Origin: Epiperipatus broadwayi
Lineage: Eukaryota; Onychophora; Udeonychophora; Euonychophora; Peripatidae
Assembly (NCBI GenBank): GCA_028023455.1
Contig: JAQFVV010006220.1
Location: 7,237,852-7,301,851 of the forward strand
Direction of reading: 5' to 3'
DNA: 64,000 nt
In this document: positions 35,775 to 48,279 of the stretch, piece after piece
Layout of the letters: each line of letters begins with the position of its first letter
Numbering within the stretch: position 1 is the stretch's first letter
Program-made: the position numbers and the translations under genes
Notes under the pieces: generated by a model
The model's input: only the letters and a program-made list of their open reading frames with translations
Database searches by the model: none
What the model was told of the DNA's origin: nothing

Positions 35775-36186
35775 TTTTTTCAAATTTAGCTTCAGAACAC
35801 CTCCCAATACTAACCGACTAATAAATAATTCCAAAGATACAATAGAAAGAGATCAAACCCCTCACGTGGTCTATAAAATGGCATGGCTTCAATTAGGTTG
35901 CCAGGCATCCTACTACGGTGAGACTCGGGCTAACCGTAATACAAGAATTTACCAACACAGGTATGTATATAACAGGGTTAAAAATAAAAATGACGGAACA
36001 TGTGTATTCTGGGACCACCAAGCAGCTACAGGCCATGTATTTGAACCTAGTTCTGCCCAAATAGTTTGTACAGAGAAGGGTGATGCCAAAAGAAAAGTTA
36101 AGGAGGCTTTTTACATTGCAAATGATCCCAGTGTCATTAATAGAAGAGAGGCATGCTTTGCTCTCTCTAAACAATGGACTAATTAA
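35775..36186 (+). pseudogene. Penelope-like element C terminus with GIY-YIG nuclease, copy 1
   Basis: The frame reads FKFSFRTPPNTNRLINNSK, then VVYKMAWLQLGCQASYYGET, then RIYQHRYVYNRV, ATGHVF, KRKVKEAFYIAN and NRREACFALS before a stop. This is the RT-thumb to GIY-YIG order of Penelope-like retroelements: (V)VYK-C--YIGET, the Arg/His of the R..EH block, H in (T)GH, and the catalytic Glu in KEA.YI. The usual YIG is YYG here, and some cysteines of the linker are missing. Only the last about 135 residues survive; the RT domain is absent upstream. The open frame of 106 codons and coding-like composition suggest a relatively young fragment. Confidence 0.75.
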
Positions 36187-37548
36187 ATATTCAAACTCAT
36201 TTGCTTATGTGTACAATAAATAACGACAGTATTCATTCACAAAGCTATGAGTATGAGATTCCAACATTAAATCTCCAAAGCGCTAAGCAGACCGCTTACA
36301 CATTATTTTAAGTATAATTAATAGCTTCACTAACGAATGCTAAAAAAGTCGCATATTTATAATTAAAAAACAAAGCAATATATACATTTATTTATTTTTA
36401 AAAATATTGAAATCATTTTTTTTTATTATTGAAATCATTTAATGTAATAAATCCGAAAATTAAGGCTTTTATTTTTGTCCCCGAATATTTAGAAATAAAA
36501 ATATTAAATGGTGAATTGTATGGAAATAGCTGCTTTAAATTCCTAATGAAGAAGTCTTTCTTTTCTTTTTTAAACAAATTGTTATTGCAAAATAATTTAC
36601 TAATATTCAATATTTAATATAATTAAAAAAAAATAAAATTATCGCTCGTAGCTATAAAATTGTTGCTGATGGGGGAGGGGATCTAAAAATCCTATTTTGG
36701 TTATCAGCAATGATTCTAAGGATCCTAAATGTGATTGTGGATAGAATATTTTTAAATTTAATAAAAGTCACTCCAGCCTTCTGTGGAGATATATTTAAAA
36801 CAATGTAAATGTTAAAATAAAACAAAATAAAATGGATGAAAGTTAGTTTATAAAAATTAATGCTTAATTTTAAGTCAGGATTTTTTTTCTTCGGGTATAT
36901 AAAAAAAACCTCTGAACTTTGTAAATTATTATATTTCAAATGAAATGATATCAACTAATTCATTGTTGTTGTTTTTTTAATTAAAAAAAAATGTCTTGAG
37001 CAATTTAGTTTTATATATTATAAAGCTGGAAGATTAAAGTTCTAAAAAGTTTCTGGTTAGATTACCAATTAAAGAAAGTAAAACAAGAAAATCTTAATAA
37101 ACCCAAAACTGTTATTACACTTTTAGTATACCAGAACTTCAACCAATAGGCAATTGTGTTAAAATACTGGTAAATATATAAAGGATGCATGCACATATGT
37201 ATAAAAATATAAATTGTATGAAGTCACATTTTAATTAAATAATTTGAATAATTTTGGTACATAATTGATCCGTGTGAAAATATGTATTGTGTATATATAT
37301 ATGTAATAAGTTAAGTTTGATGTCTGTATTCATTCCACAATATATGTAATATTTAAATCAATATATATATATCAAAATACAGTAAAATTCACATAAATTA
37401 CATAATTTTAGAAGTACTTTCGACTATACATCTTCTAGTCTTTCTCAACTATGTAACAGTGAATAATCAAAACGAGATCACCTTTCACAATACCCATAAT
37501 TCAATTCAAATTTCCCACAATTCTGTTATTTTAACGTTTGATGATTCA
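36187..37548. other. AT-rich stretch between two Penelope-like remnants
   Basis: Low-complexity A/T sequence. Overlapping frames on both strands at 36,413-36,617 and a minus frame at 36652-36954 look like composition artefacts. No long repeat or RNA feature was identified. Confidence 0.45.
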
Positions 37549-38200
37549 TTAACATTTGACGATTTTTTTTAAATCAACATAGCTTCTTTTATTTGCATTT
37601 AATTCAATTTGCACAATTTTTATATTTTGATAATCAAATTTAAATCCATATTGACAAGATTTATTATGATTAAATATAACAGATGATGAAGGTTTATTTA
37701 CATCTATTCCTGATTGTTTCTCTTTTTGAATTCTATTATATAAAGGCATATGCTCTTTTACTCTTTTCTCCAATATACACTTAGATTCACCGATATACTG
37801 TAAACCACAATTACATATCAATTTATATATAATACAATTTTGATTAAAGTTTGAATTTCGAATTTTAGAATTGTTAAGTAATCTATTTATATTTGTTGAG
37901 AAAAAAGCAATATGACACAAACCATCATAAATTCTTCTAACAAACTTGACCTGTTCATCTGATGTAAATGGCATTGAAATCCATTTCATTTTGATATTAT
38001 TTTTATTTTTAATTATATTCTACTGTTGATTCTTTTTAAATTTTTTAATAATATTAGTAATAGCATTTTTATTATAACCAATTTTCAACAAATCATTAAC
38101 AAATAAATGTACATTTTTTATTTTATCACTAGAATATTTGCATAATTTTTCATTTCGAAATAAAAAAGATAATAGATAGATAATTGGAGTTTTTAACTGA
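37549..38200 (-). pseudogene. Penelope-like element C terminus with GIY-YIG nuclease, copy 2
   Basis: On the minus strand the frame 37549-37989 reads MKWISMPFTSDEQVKFVRRI, a block near the RT thumb (IPY...KL.RRIF). It continues CIIYKLICNCGLQYIGESK and KRVKEHMPLYNRI, then SVIFNHNKSCQYGFKFD and ANKRSYVDLKKIV. CNCG..YIGES is the Cys-linker and GIY-YIG start. Upstream, bases up to about 38,200 keep a degenerate extension (KNVHLFVNDLLKIGYNKNAI). It is a different lineage from copy 1 in sequence and is in opposite orientation. The catalytic Glu region is decayed, and no RT palm motifs are seen further upstream. Confidence 0.75.
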
Positions 38201-40610
38201 ATTTCAAGAAATTGTCAAAGAGCTAAAAAGAAAAGGACATGAAACAAAATGAAATGAGAATCTGCTTTGATATTTAAAAGAGAGATTGGAGAAATTGAAT
38301 TAAACTTGGAGAGATAATCAATTTACATAATTATTTCATTAAGTTTTATTTTTACTTACTTTTGACAATAATTATATCTTTGTCCCAGATAGCAATGGAC
38401 TTTTATGTGAGAATTTTCATAGCGATTCATCATCAATTTGCACCCACTATTTTGATTTAAATCAATTATTCACTATAATCTGTTAAAAATAAATTGAAAA
38501 TATTTTTCTTAAAAAATATTTTTCCAAATGATGACCATTTTATAAGATTGATGGCTTCATTAAAGCTATATCCTCAAAAATAAAATGGCAGTGTTGATGT
38601 AGAAATGTGCAATACAGTATAAATTTATTCATTAAGCATGTACAATACTGTTTTCATTATAGAATTAAAATACAATAAATGTATTGCATATGATTTTCAT
38701 CATATCCTTAAAAGATAATCAATGCTTTCATTTATGACATATTCAAAGTAAAGAAGATTTTCATTACTAATGATATAAAAGAAAAAAAATGACAGTTTCA
38801 TTTAGTACAATAAGTAATCAAAAATGATCACATATAATAACAAAGTGTAATAATATTAAATTTTAAAATTTGTATATAAGGTAGAATATATTTGTTTAAT
38901 CAATTTTATGGATTAAAATTCGTATAAAAGTTATTTTGCTTATGATAAAAAATATGTTGATCACAATTACAAAATTCAGTCTTTGTAATTCTAAATTATT
39001 TTGAGGAAAAACAGTGAAAATATGATTTTGTGCATTATGTAGTTGATAATTAACTTTATATGATTAAAGATTATTAAATATAAGTTTAAAATATCATTTG
39101 TTTGATCAATTTAAATGAATAATCTTAGACATTTTTTTCCTGAACTGCTGAGTTTTATTGCAAATACAGCATAAATATATATATATATCTTTACAATATT
39201 GGCAAAAAAAAGATTTAAACATTTACATTATTCTTTATTAAATTTTTATTTATTTTCACTGCATTTATGTAAAATAAATAAAGTTGCAAAGTTTTAAAAA
39301 AAGTCATAGCAGTGCAAAAAAGTTGTTTTATTGATTAGATATTAAAAAATAAAAATTTTCATAAAAAAACAAAGTGAATCAAAAAAAAAATTTAAAATGT
39401 ACATTGAGATAAGTTTATTTTGTACTTTATGTATGGATCCATTTAGCAGCAAATCCCACCTTTCTATTCTAAATAAGATCTAACGAAAAATTTGTAGCTT
39501 TCCATATATGAATATTTTATTTTTACAATTAAACTTTTTATCTGTGTTATATATTGATAATATTAATATTATTTATTGCAAATGTAAGCTTTCAAGCAAT
39601 AGACATTTTAAAAGTTAATATTTGGTGTTCTAAAAATATAAAAATAAATTTCTAAATGGAGTTCATATCTATAACAATGGTACTAAGAATCATTGGCCAC
39701 ATTTATCTATCCAAAAAATTAGTAAAATGAAATATTAGATATTTGAATTCTATATTATTAAATGGAGATAAATTTATAGTTAGTTATCATCAAAGAAAAA
39801 TAAATAAATAAAACTAAAGATAGTACTTATTGTTATTAATTTTTTTTTTTTAAATTGATTTTACTATTTGACAAAAGCCATTCTAGTTTGACAAATAGAA
39901 ACTGCTTTTGCTTTGCTATAATAAACTTTTTAAGAATTGTCTTTTAAAAATAAATGTTTTCAAAGAAAATATTTTTGTGGTAATGTAATTTTTTACTTTA
40001 AAATAAGTCTTTTACAAAAATATTACATAAATAACCTTTATTTTGTAATCAAATTATTAAAAATTATCATTTTAGCAATCAGAAATTATTTCTATTGACA
40101 TAGATTCTCTCCCTCATGGCATTATCATGCAAGAGGCTATTGTCATTGCTTAAAAGATATGAAGCTGACATTTGAATATTTTTTTTCAACTGATAGTTTA
40201 AAATTGCAACTGCAGGAAAAAAAACTGCTCACATTACTATAAGGTTATAAATAGGCTTGAAACATGAAGAAGATATAGCAATCATAGTGCTATCTTAATT
40301 TCCCAAATCACAAAATCTGCATGTGGTTGTTGCTGTTCTGGAAACTCTGGTTAAAAACCATTAATCAGGAAATATCTTTTTTCTACATAAAAAGCAAAAA
40401 TGACATTTCATTAAAAAAAAAAATTTTTTTAATTATAGCTAGTAAAATGTTTTTAAATAGTATATTAATTCACAGGTTAATAATTCTTTTAAAAATAATA
40501 TGTTTAGTAAAATGTATATTCACTAATTAACATTTTTTCCAATTTAAGCTTTACTTTTTTAATTAAATTTTTATACATTTAGAGTTTAAAATAACATTTT
40601 TTTCACTATA
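38201..40610. other. AT-rich stretch without recognised gene
   Basis: Almost pure A/T filler with a (TA)n run near 39,175. The frame at 40321-40530 is AT-driven after its first 15 codons. Nothing else could be supported. Confidence 0.5.
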
Positions 40611-40690
40611 GAAACTCATTATAATCACTTACTTTTTATGTGTGTTATGACACATTTTGAGGCACCTATTGTCTTTGCAAACTGGGATAA
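40611..40690 (+). other. Candidate 80-bp exon
   Basis: A T-rich tract ending in CACTATAG and a donor-like AAAG|GTATCC enclose a segment that is open in one frame for 26 codons: THYNHLLFMCVMTHFEAPIV followed by FANWDK. Its base composition is more balanced than the flanks. The donor is weaker than that at 32,055, and no protein match is known to me. Confidence 0.22.
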
Positions 40691-40810
40691 AGGTATCCTT
40701 AATTAAATTAAATCATTTTAAACATAGCAAATATATTTTTACTTCAAAACATTTAAATTATTTTCCTTTTAAAATTTATTTTACTTGCATACTTCCACAT
40801 ACTTACTAAT

Positions 40811-41805
40811 ATTACATTCAAAGATCAGCCTTTCAAGCTAATTGCACATGCGTCTTTTGCGAGTGTTAAATAATAAATGAATACTTCACTCCACAATACA
40901 AGATATAGTATTTATGCAGGAATAAAAGGAATCCTCTTATTCCTATGACTCAAATTCTTTTATATGAGCAAATCTGAAGTACTGTTGAGTAAAGCGTGAG
41001 AGTGAAGTATTCATTTATTATTTAACACTCGCAAAAGACGCATGTGCAATTAGTTTGAAAGGCTGATCTTTGAATGTATTACAATTGTACACAGAGCATC
41101 ATATAAGAATAAATGCTTATTTACTTATAATTAAGTTTCAGTTAGGGTGACATTTAGTAAATTCTAGACAATTTCACCGACGTCATTCATTCAAAACATC
41201 GTAGATAGTAATTTAAAGTGAGAATTCTACTCTCACGCTTTACTCAACAGTACTTCAGATTTGCTCATATAAAAGAATTTGAGTCATAGGAATAAGAGGA
41301 TTCCTTTTATTCCTGCATAAATACTATATCTTGTATTGTGGAGTGAAGTATTCATTTATTAATTAACACTCGCAAAAGACGCATGTGCAATTAGCTTGAA
41401 AAGCTGATCTTTGAATGTAATACAATTGTACACAGAGCGTCATATAAGAATAAATGCTTATTTACTTATAATTAAGTTTCAGTTAGAGTGACATTTAGTA
41501 AATTCTAGCCAATTTCACCGACGTCATTCATTCAAAACATCGTAGATAGTAATTTAAAGTGAGAATTCTACTCTCACGCTTTACTCAACAGTACTTCAGA
41601 TTTGCTCATATAAAAGAATTTGAGTCATAGGAATAAGAGGATTTCTTTTATTCCTGCATAAATACTATATCTTGTATTGTGGAGTGAAGTATTCATTTAT
41701 TATTTAACACTCGCAAAAGACGCATGTGCAATTAGCTTGAAAGGCTGATCTTTGAATGTAATACAATTGTACACAAAGCATCATATAAGAATAAATACTT
41801 ATATA
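40811..41805. repeat. Array of a 341-bp unit with an inverted first member
   Basis: Units run from ACAATTGTACACAGAGCATC at 41,081, at 41,422 and at 41,763 (third truncated after about 45 bp), a period of 341 bp with few differences. Before them, 40,817-41,079 is a palindrome: arms with GATCAGCCTTTCAAGCTAAT, GCACATGCGTCTTTTGCGAG and AATGAATACTTCACT enclose a core that is the reverse complement of the core of the following units (TTTGCTCATATAAAAGAATT, TCATAGGAATAAGAGGATT). So the first member is a foldback, and the others repeat its right arm plus a spacer containing CACCGACGTCATTC. No ORF. A degenerate relative sits at 9-91. Confidence 0.88.
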
Positions 41806-43159
41806 CTTACTAATAAGAAATTTCAGAAATATAAGCAGTAAGAATAAACTTTTTTCAAAAAAATGTCAATTTACATACTTACAAACTTTGCAGCATAAAA
41901 ATATGTCATTAAGGAATCCCCTAGTTTGCTTTCATTTTCTGTTTTTTAAAAATAAAATAAAATCATTTTTATTGCATTATTATTTCAGCCTCAGCTAATT
42001 TTCTCTTTTTTTGTTGTTGTTGTTGTTTACATCTCTGTTAACATGTAATTGTTCTATTTGTTCACAAAGTATTAAGAAAATTTAAGAGAGTAAAAAAGTT
42101 ATATAATTAAAATATGGAATAATTTTTGATTCAAATAGATTTTTTGTCTCAAAATTTTTTGAAAAAAAAAAAAAAATTAGGTATTTTTCTGTAACTAATT
42201 GAATAAAAATTATTTTTAAAAATATTCTAATTTTTGTGTCCTATTCCATTCAGCACTTTGTGACAACTATCTATGGTGTCCAAACATGAAGAAATTTTAT
42301 TGGAAAAAATAGATTTTTACAAAGCCAAAATTTATTCGGTGAAATGGCATAAATTACATTATGGAAGATAAAAAAAATTTAGAGTTATGTTTTGAAGGGA
42401 AATAGGGGTTATTTCAAAAAACACTTTTACTGACTAATGATAACATAAAATTCTTGTTGTTGATTTGCTTTCTTTCTTACTAATAAGACTATTTTCCAAA
42501 AAAATAATGACAGGCTTCACATAATAAACATTTTCTTAAGCTATTTTTAACAAAATTAAACATATCTAATGGTTAATCATAGTTGATTTTTTAAAATTAA
42601 ATATATCTGATCAAAATCTCCATTAGTGATATTGAATATCCATCTCTAAATTTGGTTGCCATTTGACATCTGTGATTAAAATGTTAAATCATATAAAAGA
42701 ATCAATCGAAAAGAGCCATATTCTTCATTAAATTTTTATTTGCTCAATAAAAGCTTTATCCATAATAAAAAGGCAAACTAGAAATTCAGTGTTTATACTT
42801 GTATGAGATACTATATTAATAATAAATCACATATCATCTTATAGCTGTTTTTTTCATTAGAATCAGCACTCATCTCCAGCATAAATTATCAAAAAATCAG
42901 TGACTTCCTGATAATAATAGTTAGATATATATTTATCCATTGGCAAAAATGTTCATATTTAACAATCAAATAGACATTTATCAAAAGATGATTGTTATGA
43001 ATAAGTGCTTGGGTAAATGCACTCCTTATAAAACTAGTTTGTGTAATGCATACCAGTAAATACATGCCAATGGTGTTGTTTAGAAAACTTTTGTGATTTA
43101 GCCTAACTAAAAAATCTGTTTGGGTGAAAGTGCTTTTTCCAGTGTCTTCAAGATGAGTG
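41806..43159. other. AT-rich stretch
   Basis: Contains a (TTG)n microsatellite at 42,010-42,027 and many A/T runs. The minus frame 42889-43176 (95 codons) shows no domain and lies at the poorly defined left edge of the dispersed repeat that follows. Confidence 0.4.
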
Positions 43160-44966
43160 TGCTTTACTTGTAACACATGATCAAAAGGTAAATATTATGC
43201 ACTTGTGTAAAGAATAATATAATGTAATGATATGAACTTGGCTAACTCTGACATTGTCATATATTACAAGCAACCTCGATTAATTAACTTTAAGTTGAAC
43301 GATAGGCCAATCATTTTTAAAATATGCATTAAAAGTAAAGAAAAATTTTGATTCTCTAGATTCATGACTTATAGTTAAATGGCTATATAATTTAAATAAA
43401 AAAATAAAAATTGACATATTTTATTCATAAAAATAATTTTAAAATTTAAACATTTTAAAAATAGTATGTGCAAGTTAGAAAGAAATAGAAGCATTCTTCT
43501 TTTCTCTTTATTAAATATTGCTAGGAGATAGTTATGAACAAATAATTTATAGATCCCTATAGAATAAATAAAATAAAATATGGTTGTATAAATAAACAAT
43601 ATATAAGGTGAAAAGTAAATAATTTAAACAAAAGTTTTCAAAAATTAGAAATGAATTTTGTATTTAAAAAATATTTAATCAAAGTTAAATTCTATCAAAA
43701 AACCCAACAAAACAAAAATTAATTAAAGACAACTATAAGGTTTAATTAAGTTAAATTAAAAAAAAAAAAAAAATTATGAGTAATCGCAAGGCGGAGAAAG
43801 AAAAAACAAGATTAATTATAAATCATTAGAAAAATAAAAAGATTAAAAACAAGAAAGGAAAACATCCTAATCATCATGGGAAGAGTTGACCTTTGGGCAA
43901 ACTACATAAGGAGACACGGAAACATCATCATCTGAAGAATCAAAGCATACATCATTGGCATCATGCCACATGGAAATATTCCAGTTCTAGTATCATTAGT
44001 ATTACTTAACTTTTAGAAATATTGTTGGTACTTTTTAGTACTGATTTAAACTTAGCTAGAATAGAAATTTTTTGTTAGTGAAAATAATATGCTATGCTAA
44101 CAAGGGAGTCTAAACAATATAGCTTTACTAAACCTAAAAAAACATCCATAAAGAGTCCAGAAATGGTGATGAAATGAAATATAGCTTATTTGCTCCTCAT
44201 CACCTGCATTTGTATAACCTACATATTCGAGCAAAAGATACCAACATTAAGATTCCAACCTGAATCAATCAACTGATATGGACTAATTTTATATGACACT
44301 GAAGACACAAATGGATCAGTCTGTTTAGAAAATGTACTAAATTAATTTAAAAAATAGTCAATGTAAGATTATTTAAATTTATCCATATAAAAATAAGAGC
44401 CTTAACTATCTATAAAATTTTACTAAGACATTTTAATGTCAATTTTTGGTTTATAAGTCATAATTTTTTTTATTTAGGAATGCCAATAGATTATTTAACT
44501 TGATATTTTAGCTAACCATTTATTTATATTTAATCTTTAGTATTATTTTAATTTCAATTGGATATGTTATCTAGAATGTATTTATATTTAATCTTTAGTA
44601 TTATTTATTTTTTATGTTTATTAGTTTGAAAGCAATAATGTTTATGTGGAATTTCAGACATCAATCGAGATGAAATTAATTTTAATGTTTAAATGATTTA
44701 GTTGTCTGGGATAATCTCTTATTATCCTGAGAATTCATGTTCTATATTGAAGTGGGATCCTTACCAAAAATTGTGATGGTGACCAGAGGATAGTATATCC
44801 TTAGGTATTCTTTCTTAGAAGGAAATGATCACTCAACCTAGATTTAGTACAGTTCAAACCTCTATATATTTCATATAAATGTATATGAATGAAACCCACT
44901 GAGAAATGATTTGATGTATGATGGTCTGGAAATATAAACTGGAGATCTTATATAAAGCCATGATAT
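43160..44966 (+). repeat. Dispersed repeat R, copy 1, left part
   Basis: Matches 56,900-58,380 in the same orientation: GTAACA(C/T)ATGAT, AACTTGGC(T/A)AACTCTG, an A-run near 43,760 / 57,345, TGATATGGACTAATTTT, TAAAATTTTACTAA, TTATTAGTTT and TTAGTTGTCTG in the same order. The match is interrupted at 44,966 by a Ty3/gypsy element and continues at 49,685. No coding sequence. Its length and placement allow it to be an old LTR, but TG...CA ends were not found. Confidence 0.65.
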
Positions 44967-45433
44967 TGCAGTGTTTTCAGGGAGTTAAAACTCAGCTGAA
45001 ATTGCATAAATAAAAATAGGTTCATAGAGGTTTGTAGTTTTATGTATTTTATTATTATCATTAAATAAAAAACATATATAACATTGAATTAAGATCCAAA
45101 AACCAAGGATTATTAACATTACAATTTTGTTATCAGTTATCCGATGATACATTAGTTTGATTATTTACGGCATAACTAAAATACTATTATAGTCCCTTTC
45201 ATTACCTCATATCTATTCAGTTCATTAAACTTTAGCAGTCCTTAGATTATAACTATTATGCAGGTTGTTAATTCCTTTATTTTGTCTAGTTTTAGCCTTA
45301 GAGCGGGGAGTAAGTTAATCAAAAGAAACCCGGAAAAACGCCTTTTTCTATTTTCACTCTTACATCAACGCTCTCTGCTCACTACCCCTCTAGTCATTAT
45401 TTCTAGAGTTAATCCGTCTTACCATTCAGTGCA
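44967..45433 (-). repeat. 3' LTR of the Ty3/gypsy element
   Basis: 467 bp, matching 49232-49684 throughout: TTTTCAGGGAGTTAAAA, GAGGTTTGTAGTTTTAT, AACATTGAATTAAGAT, GTTATAACTATTATGCAGGTTG-like bases, AGTCATTATTTCTAGAGTTA. It lies at the left because the element is on the minus strand. Confidence 0.9.
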
Positions 45434-45448
45434 CTTCCTCTCACTCTC
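45434..45448 (-). other. Polypurine tract of the Ty3/gypsy element
   Basis: On the minus strand GAGAGTGAGAGGAAG ends exactly at the 3' LTR border. This is the expected plus-strand priming site and fixes the LTR boundary and the orientation. Confidence 0.75.
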
Positions 45449-45729
45449 AAACATAATTTTTTAGTCTGATCGATAATCTGTGTTCTTGTGAGTTTCTGAG
45501 AACAGGAGGTCCCTCACTTTCCTGGTCTGTTTGATTGTGTGCAGAGCTAGTGGAGTCTGTTCTTCCTTGTATCATACTTAATGTCTCTGGTTCAATGAGA
45601 AGATTCTTTTCCTGTGGACTTCAGGATGGCATTTCCCTTTCCTCCTTTGTTAAAGACTCCCACTGGTGAGCAGTTTCAATAAGAGTCTTGTTATCATCTA
45701 ATGGTGTAACTACTGCCTTTCTTCTTATG

Positions 45730-46600
45730 TAGTTTACATGTCTCCGTAAAGAAGGACCATTTTCCAAACTTATGTTATAAATAACTCTAGACATCAGATT
45801 TATAACAATTCCAGGTGTTCACTAGGTCTTGTACCCATACTACATCTTCCCTTCTAAACTTTGGGAAATGTTTATGAATGTCCAGGTAGACCTCTGGACC
45901 CTTTTCCAGTCCTTTCCTCCTGAGGCATGTGTATGGCAAGTCCTGCTGAATAGTAGGTCGGCAGGTGATTTCTCATGATTTGATTAAGGTAGCAAACTGG
46001 GAAAAATATGATCTCTGTTAATGCTTTATCCATTTTTGTGTAGCTTATTTTCTTCAAGCCCTTTTTTAAGCTTTGGACTGCCCTTTTGGCCAATCCATTT
46101 GAGGCAAAATGATAGGCAGGTGTCAGGATGTGTTGAGTCCCTCTTTCAGACAGATAATTTTTAAAAATTTATCCAATACCAGCATATCCAGATATCCATG
46201 TGTTGCAAAATTTTATTGGAGAGCCTTTATGTACACTTTGCATCAACTGATTTGACTAAATGATATTCAGTACAAGGTCTGTAAAAGTCCACAATTGTTA
46301 AGACCAAGTGTCCATTTATAGGGCCCACATGATCAATGTCAACACATTCCCAGAGTTTATTAGGCTCAGACCAAGAACTAAATGTTTTACTTGGCAAGTT
46401 GGCTGCACCTTGGCAATTATGACATTGCTTCGCCAGCCTCTCAATGTCTTGGTGAATGTGTGGCCACTAATACATATGCTTGAGATAAGGCCTTCATCCT
46501 CACTATCCCAGGGTATCCAGCATAGAGTGATCCTAATATCTATGAGCTTCCTTCCATAGTATGAACACTCAATCTGCTCTAGTGATGCAATCATTACAGA
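45730..46600 (-). pseudogene. Ty3/gypsy integrase remnant
   Basis: Three regions of integrase are seen in broken frames. A zinc-finger-like CHNCQ sits near 46,420. A core with GPINGHLVLTIVDFY (near 46,310), whose residues fit the first catalytic block, is followed by the ASNGLAKRAVQSLKKGLKK-type motif at about 46,055-46,095, the gypsy NG.AER.VQ..K block near the catalytic Glu. A C-terminal extension follows to about 45,730. The SNGLA-KRAV motif is well kept, but in-frame stops and shifts separate the parts. Confidence 0.8.
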
Positions 46601-47343
46601 TTAACAGATATTGATGAGCTTTCCAGATAGCTGTATGTAGAAATTTTGGGTGGCAGTTAGGCCATTTTATTTTAATCCATATTTTCAGCTGGTGACAGTC
46701 AGGGTATCTAAGTGTACATTCCACACTCTTGGCACTATTCAAGATATTATTCAATTTGACCACTTCTAGTAGATTCGCCTCCACAAATTCGTGTGACCTA
46801 TCAGCTTTTAATGGTAGGCATGATAGAGCATCAGTATGTGGTATTTGTTTTCCTGGTTTATACATTAAGTTGTAGTCATAGGCTGCAAGAATGTTTATTC
46901 ATCTTAACATTCTTTGGCTGCTATAGTCAGGAGTTTTTCCCCAATGTGCCTAATAATGGATGATGGTCCATACATATGGTGAACTTCTGGCCATAGATAT
47001 ATTGGTGGAACTTTTTTACTGCAAAAATAATAGTGAGGGCTTTAGTCCAATTGATGACAAAGTGCAGGAGCAGATGTTCATGGCCATTTATTTGGTGAGA
47101 GATTACAACTCTAATGCCATTCTCAGAAGCATCTGAGACAATAATTTCTTGATCACTCTGATAATGCATTAGTAGGCTTTCTGAAGATAATAGAGCTTTT
47201 GCTGTCTGTAGTGTGATCCATTGTTCGACTTGCCACTTCCAGCATTGTCCCTTGCATAGTAGTATATACAATGATTTTAAATTGTGAGATTTTCCCTTCA
47301 AGAAATCTTCATAGAAATAAAGTAGTCCCAAGAAAGCCTGCAT
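46600..47343 (-). pseudogene. Ty3/gypsy RNase H and RT connection remnant
   Basis: The frame 46927-47343 reads AFLGLLYFYEDFLKGKSHNL (RT connection), LLSSESLLMHYQSDQEIIV, then SDASENGIRVVISHQINGHE with the RNase H Asp, AIIFAVKKFHQYIYGQKF and CMDHHPLLGTLG. These match the usual Ty3/gypsy order (FLGL.NYY, CDAS..G.GAV, A...AVKKFH.YLYGR.F, TDH.PL). After a break, MYKPGKQIPHTDALSCLPL (46,800-46,865) is the end of RNase H (YKPGK...ADALSR). It is well preserved in motif but not in frame. Confidence 0.88.
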
Positions 47344-47399
47344 TTTTTATGGCTATGACCTTTTCCGGATTTGAGCATTTGCCATTTTGGTTAATGATA

Positions 47400-48040
47400 T
47401 GTCCCAAAAACTTTATTTCTCTCATAGACCAAGTACTTTTGGTAACATTAATTTTAATTCCCACTCATTCCAGTCTAGCACATATGGTAAGTACACATTC
47501 TTCCAATTCTGTCTCTGACTGAGCATGGGGATTATGCCCTTCACATAATGCATCAATTGATCGATCTTGGATTGAAAAATATTGGGGGCTGTCATAATTC
47601 CAAATGGCAATTTGTTGCATTGGAAAAGTCTGACAAGTGTACTCTAGGTCAATATTTTGGTTGTCTTATCAGTGACTGGGATCTGGTGAAAAGCAGACTT
47701 CATGTCAATTTTTTGCAAAAACAGCAGCTTTCTGAAATGATACCAATATTTCTATGACATTTGGAACAGGGTACACACTTTTGTTTAGATAACAGTTTAC
47801 AGTAACCCTATAATCTCTGCCGATCCATAAGCTTCATCAGGTTTTGCTACTATCACAATTGGAATGGCCCAATCTGAATCTTCTATGGGTGATAACATCT
47901 CTTCCCTTATGAGACTTGCTAAACTCTCTTCAACCTGGGTTCTGAGTGCAAAAGGAACCTTCCAGGGTTTACACATCACTGGTTGTGCATCTTCTGTTAA
48001 TTCGATATTTACCAGATTTATCCCTAAAATGGTCAAGTTT
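47400..48040 (-). pseudogene. Ty3/gypsy reverse transcriptase remnant
   Basis: The frame 47797-48036 holds DAQPVMCKPWKVPFALRTQV, EESLASLIREEMLSPIEDSD and WAIPIVIVAKPDEA, the entry to gypsy RT. Downstream, FHQIPV-type residues (near 47,690) and MPFGIMTAPNIFQSKIDQLM (47,550-47,610) correspond to LPFGL.SAP..FQ. The YVDD active-site box is no longer readable, and shifts separate the blocks. Confidence 0.85.
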
Positions 48041-48279
48041 TTCTTGGAAGATTTTCAGGAACTGCTTATGCACTAACATTTTGATAATCTGGATTAATAT
48101 ACCTAATGAGCAAAACCAATTTCAGCCTAGTAAGGGTTGACTACATACAAAGGTAGTGTTTTGTTTTTATTATTTACCTTTACTGGAACAGAAACCTTCC
48201 CACAGATTGTTATGTCATTACCATTCATGTCCATGGAGATTACATTTGTTTTATCTAGATTTAATTTTGACTTGTGGGT

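Noticed and set aside
40811-41805. CRISPR-like or satellite array
   Set aside because: Repeats are 341 bp, contiguous and partly inverted, with no short-repeat/spacer pattern; dispersal at 9-91 argues against a pure satellite.
45258-45464. Open frames inside both gypsy LTRs (also 49,515)
   Set aside because: Same frame in both LTRs arises from LTR sequence identity; no protein role indicated.
46308-46559. Plus-strand frames overlapping the gypsy pol region (also 47,271, 47,548, 47,864)
   Set aside because: Antisense shadows of the minus-strand integrase, RNase H and RT frames.
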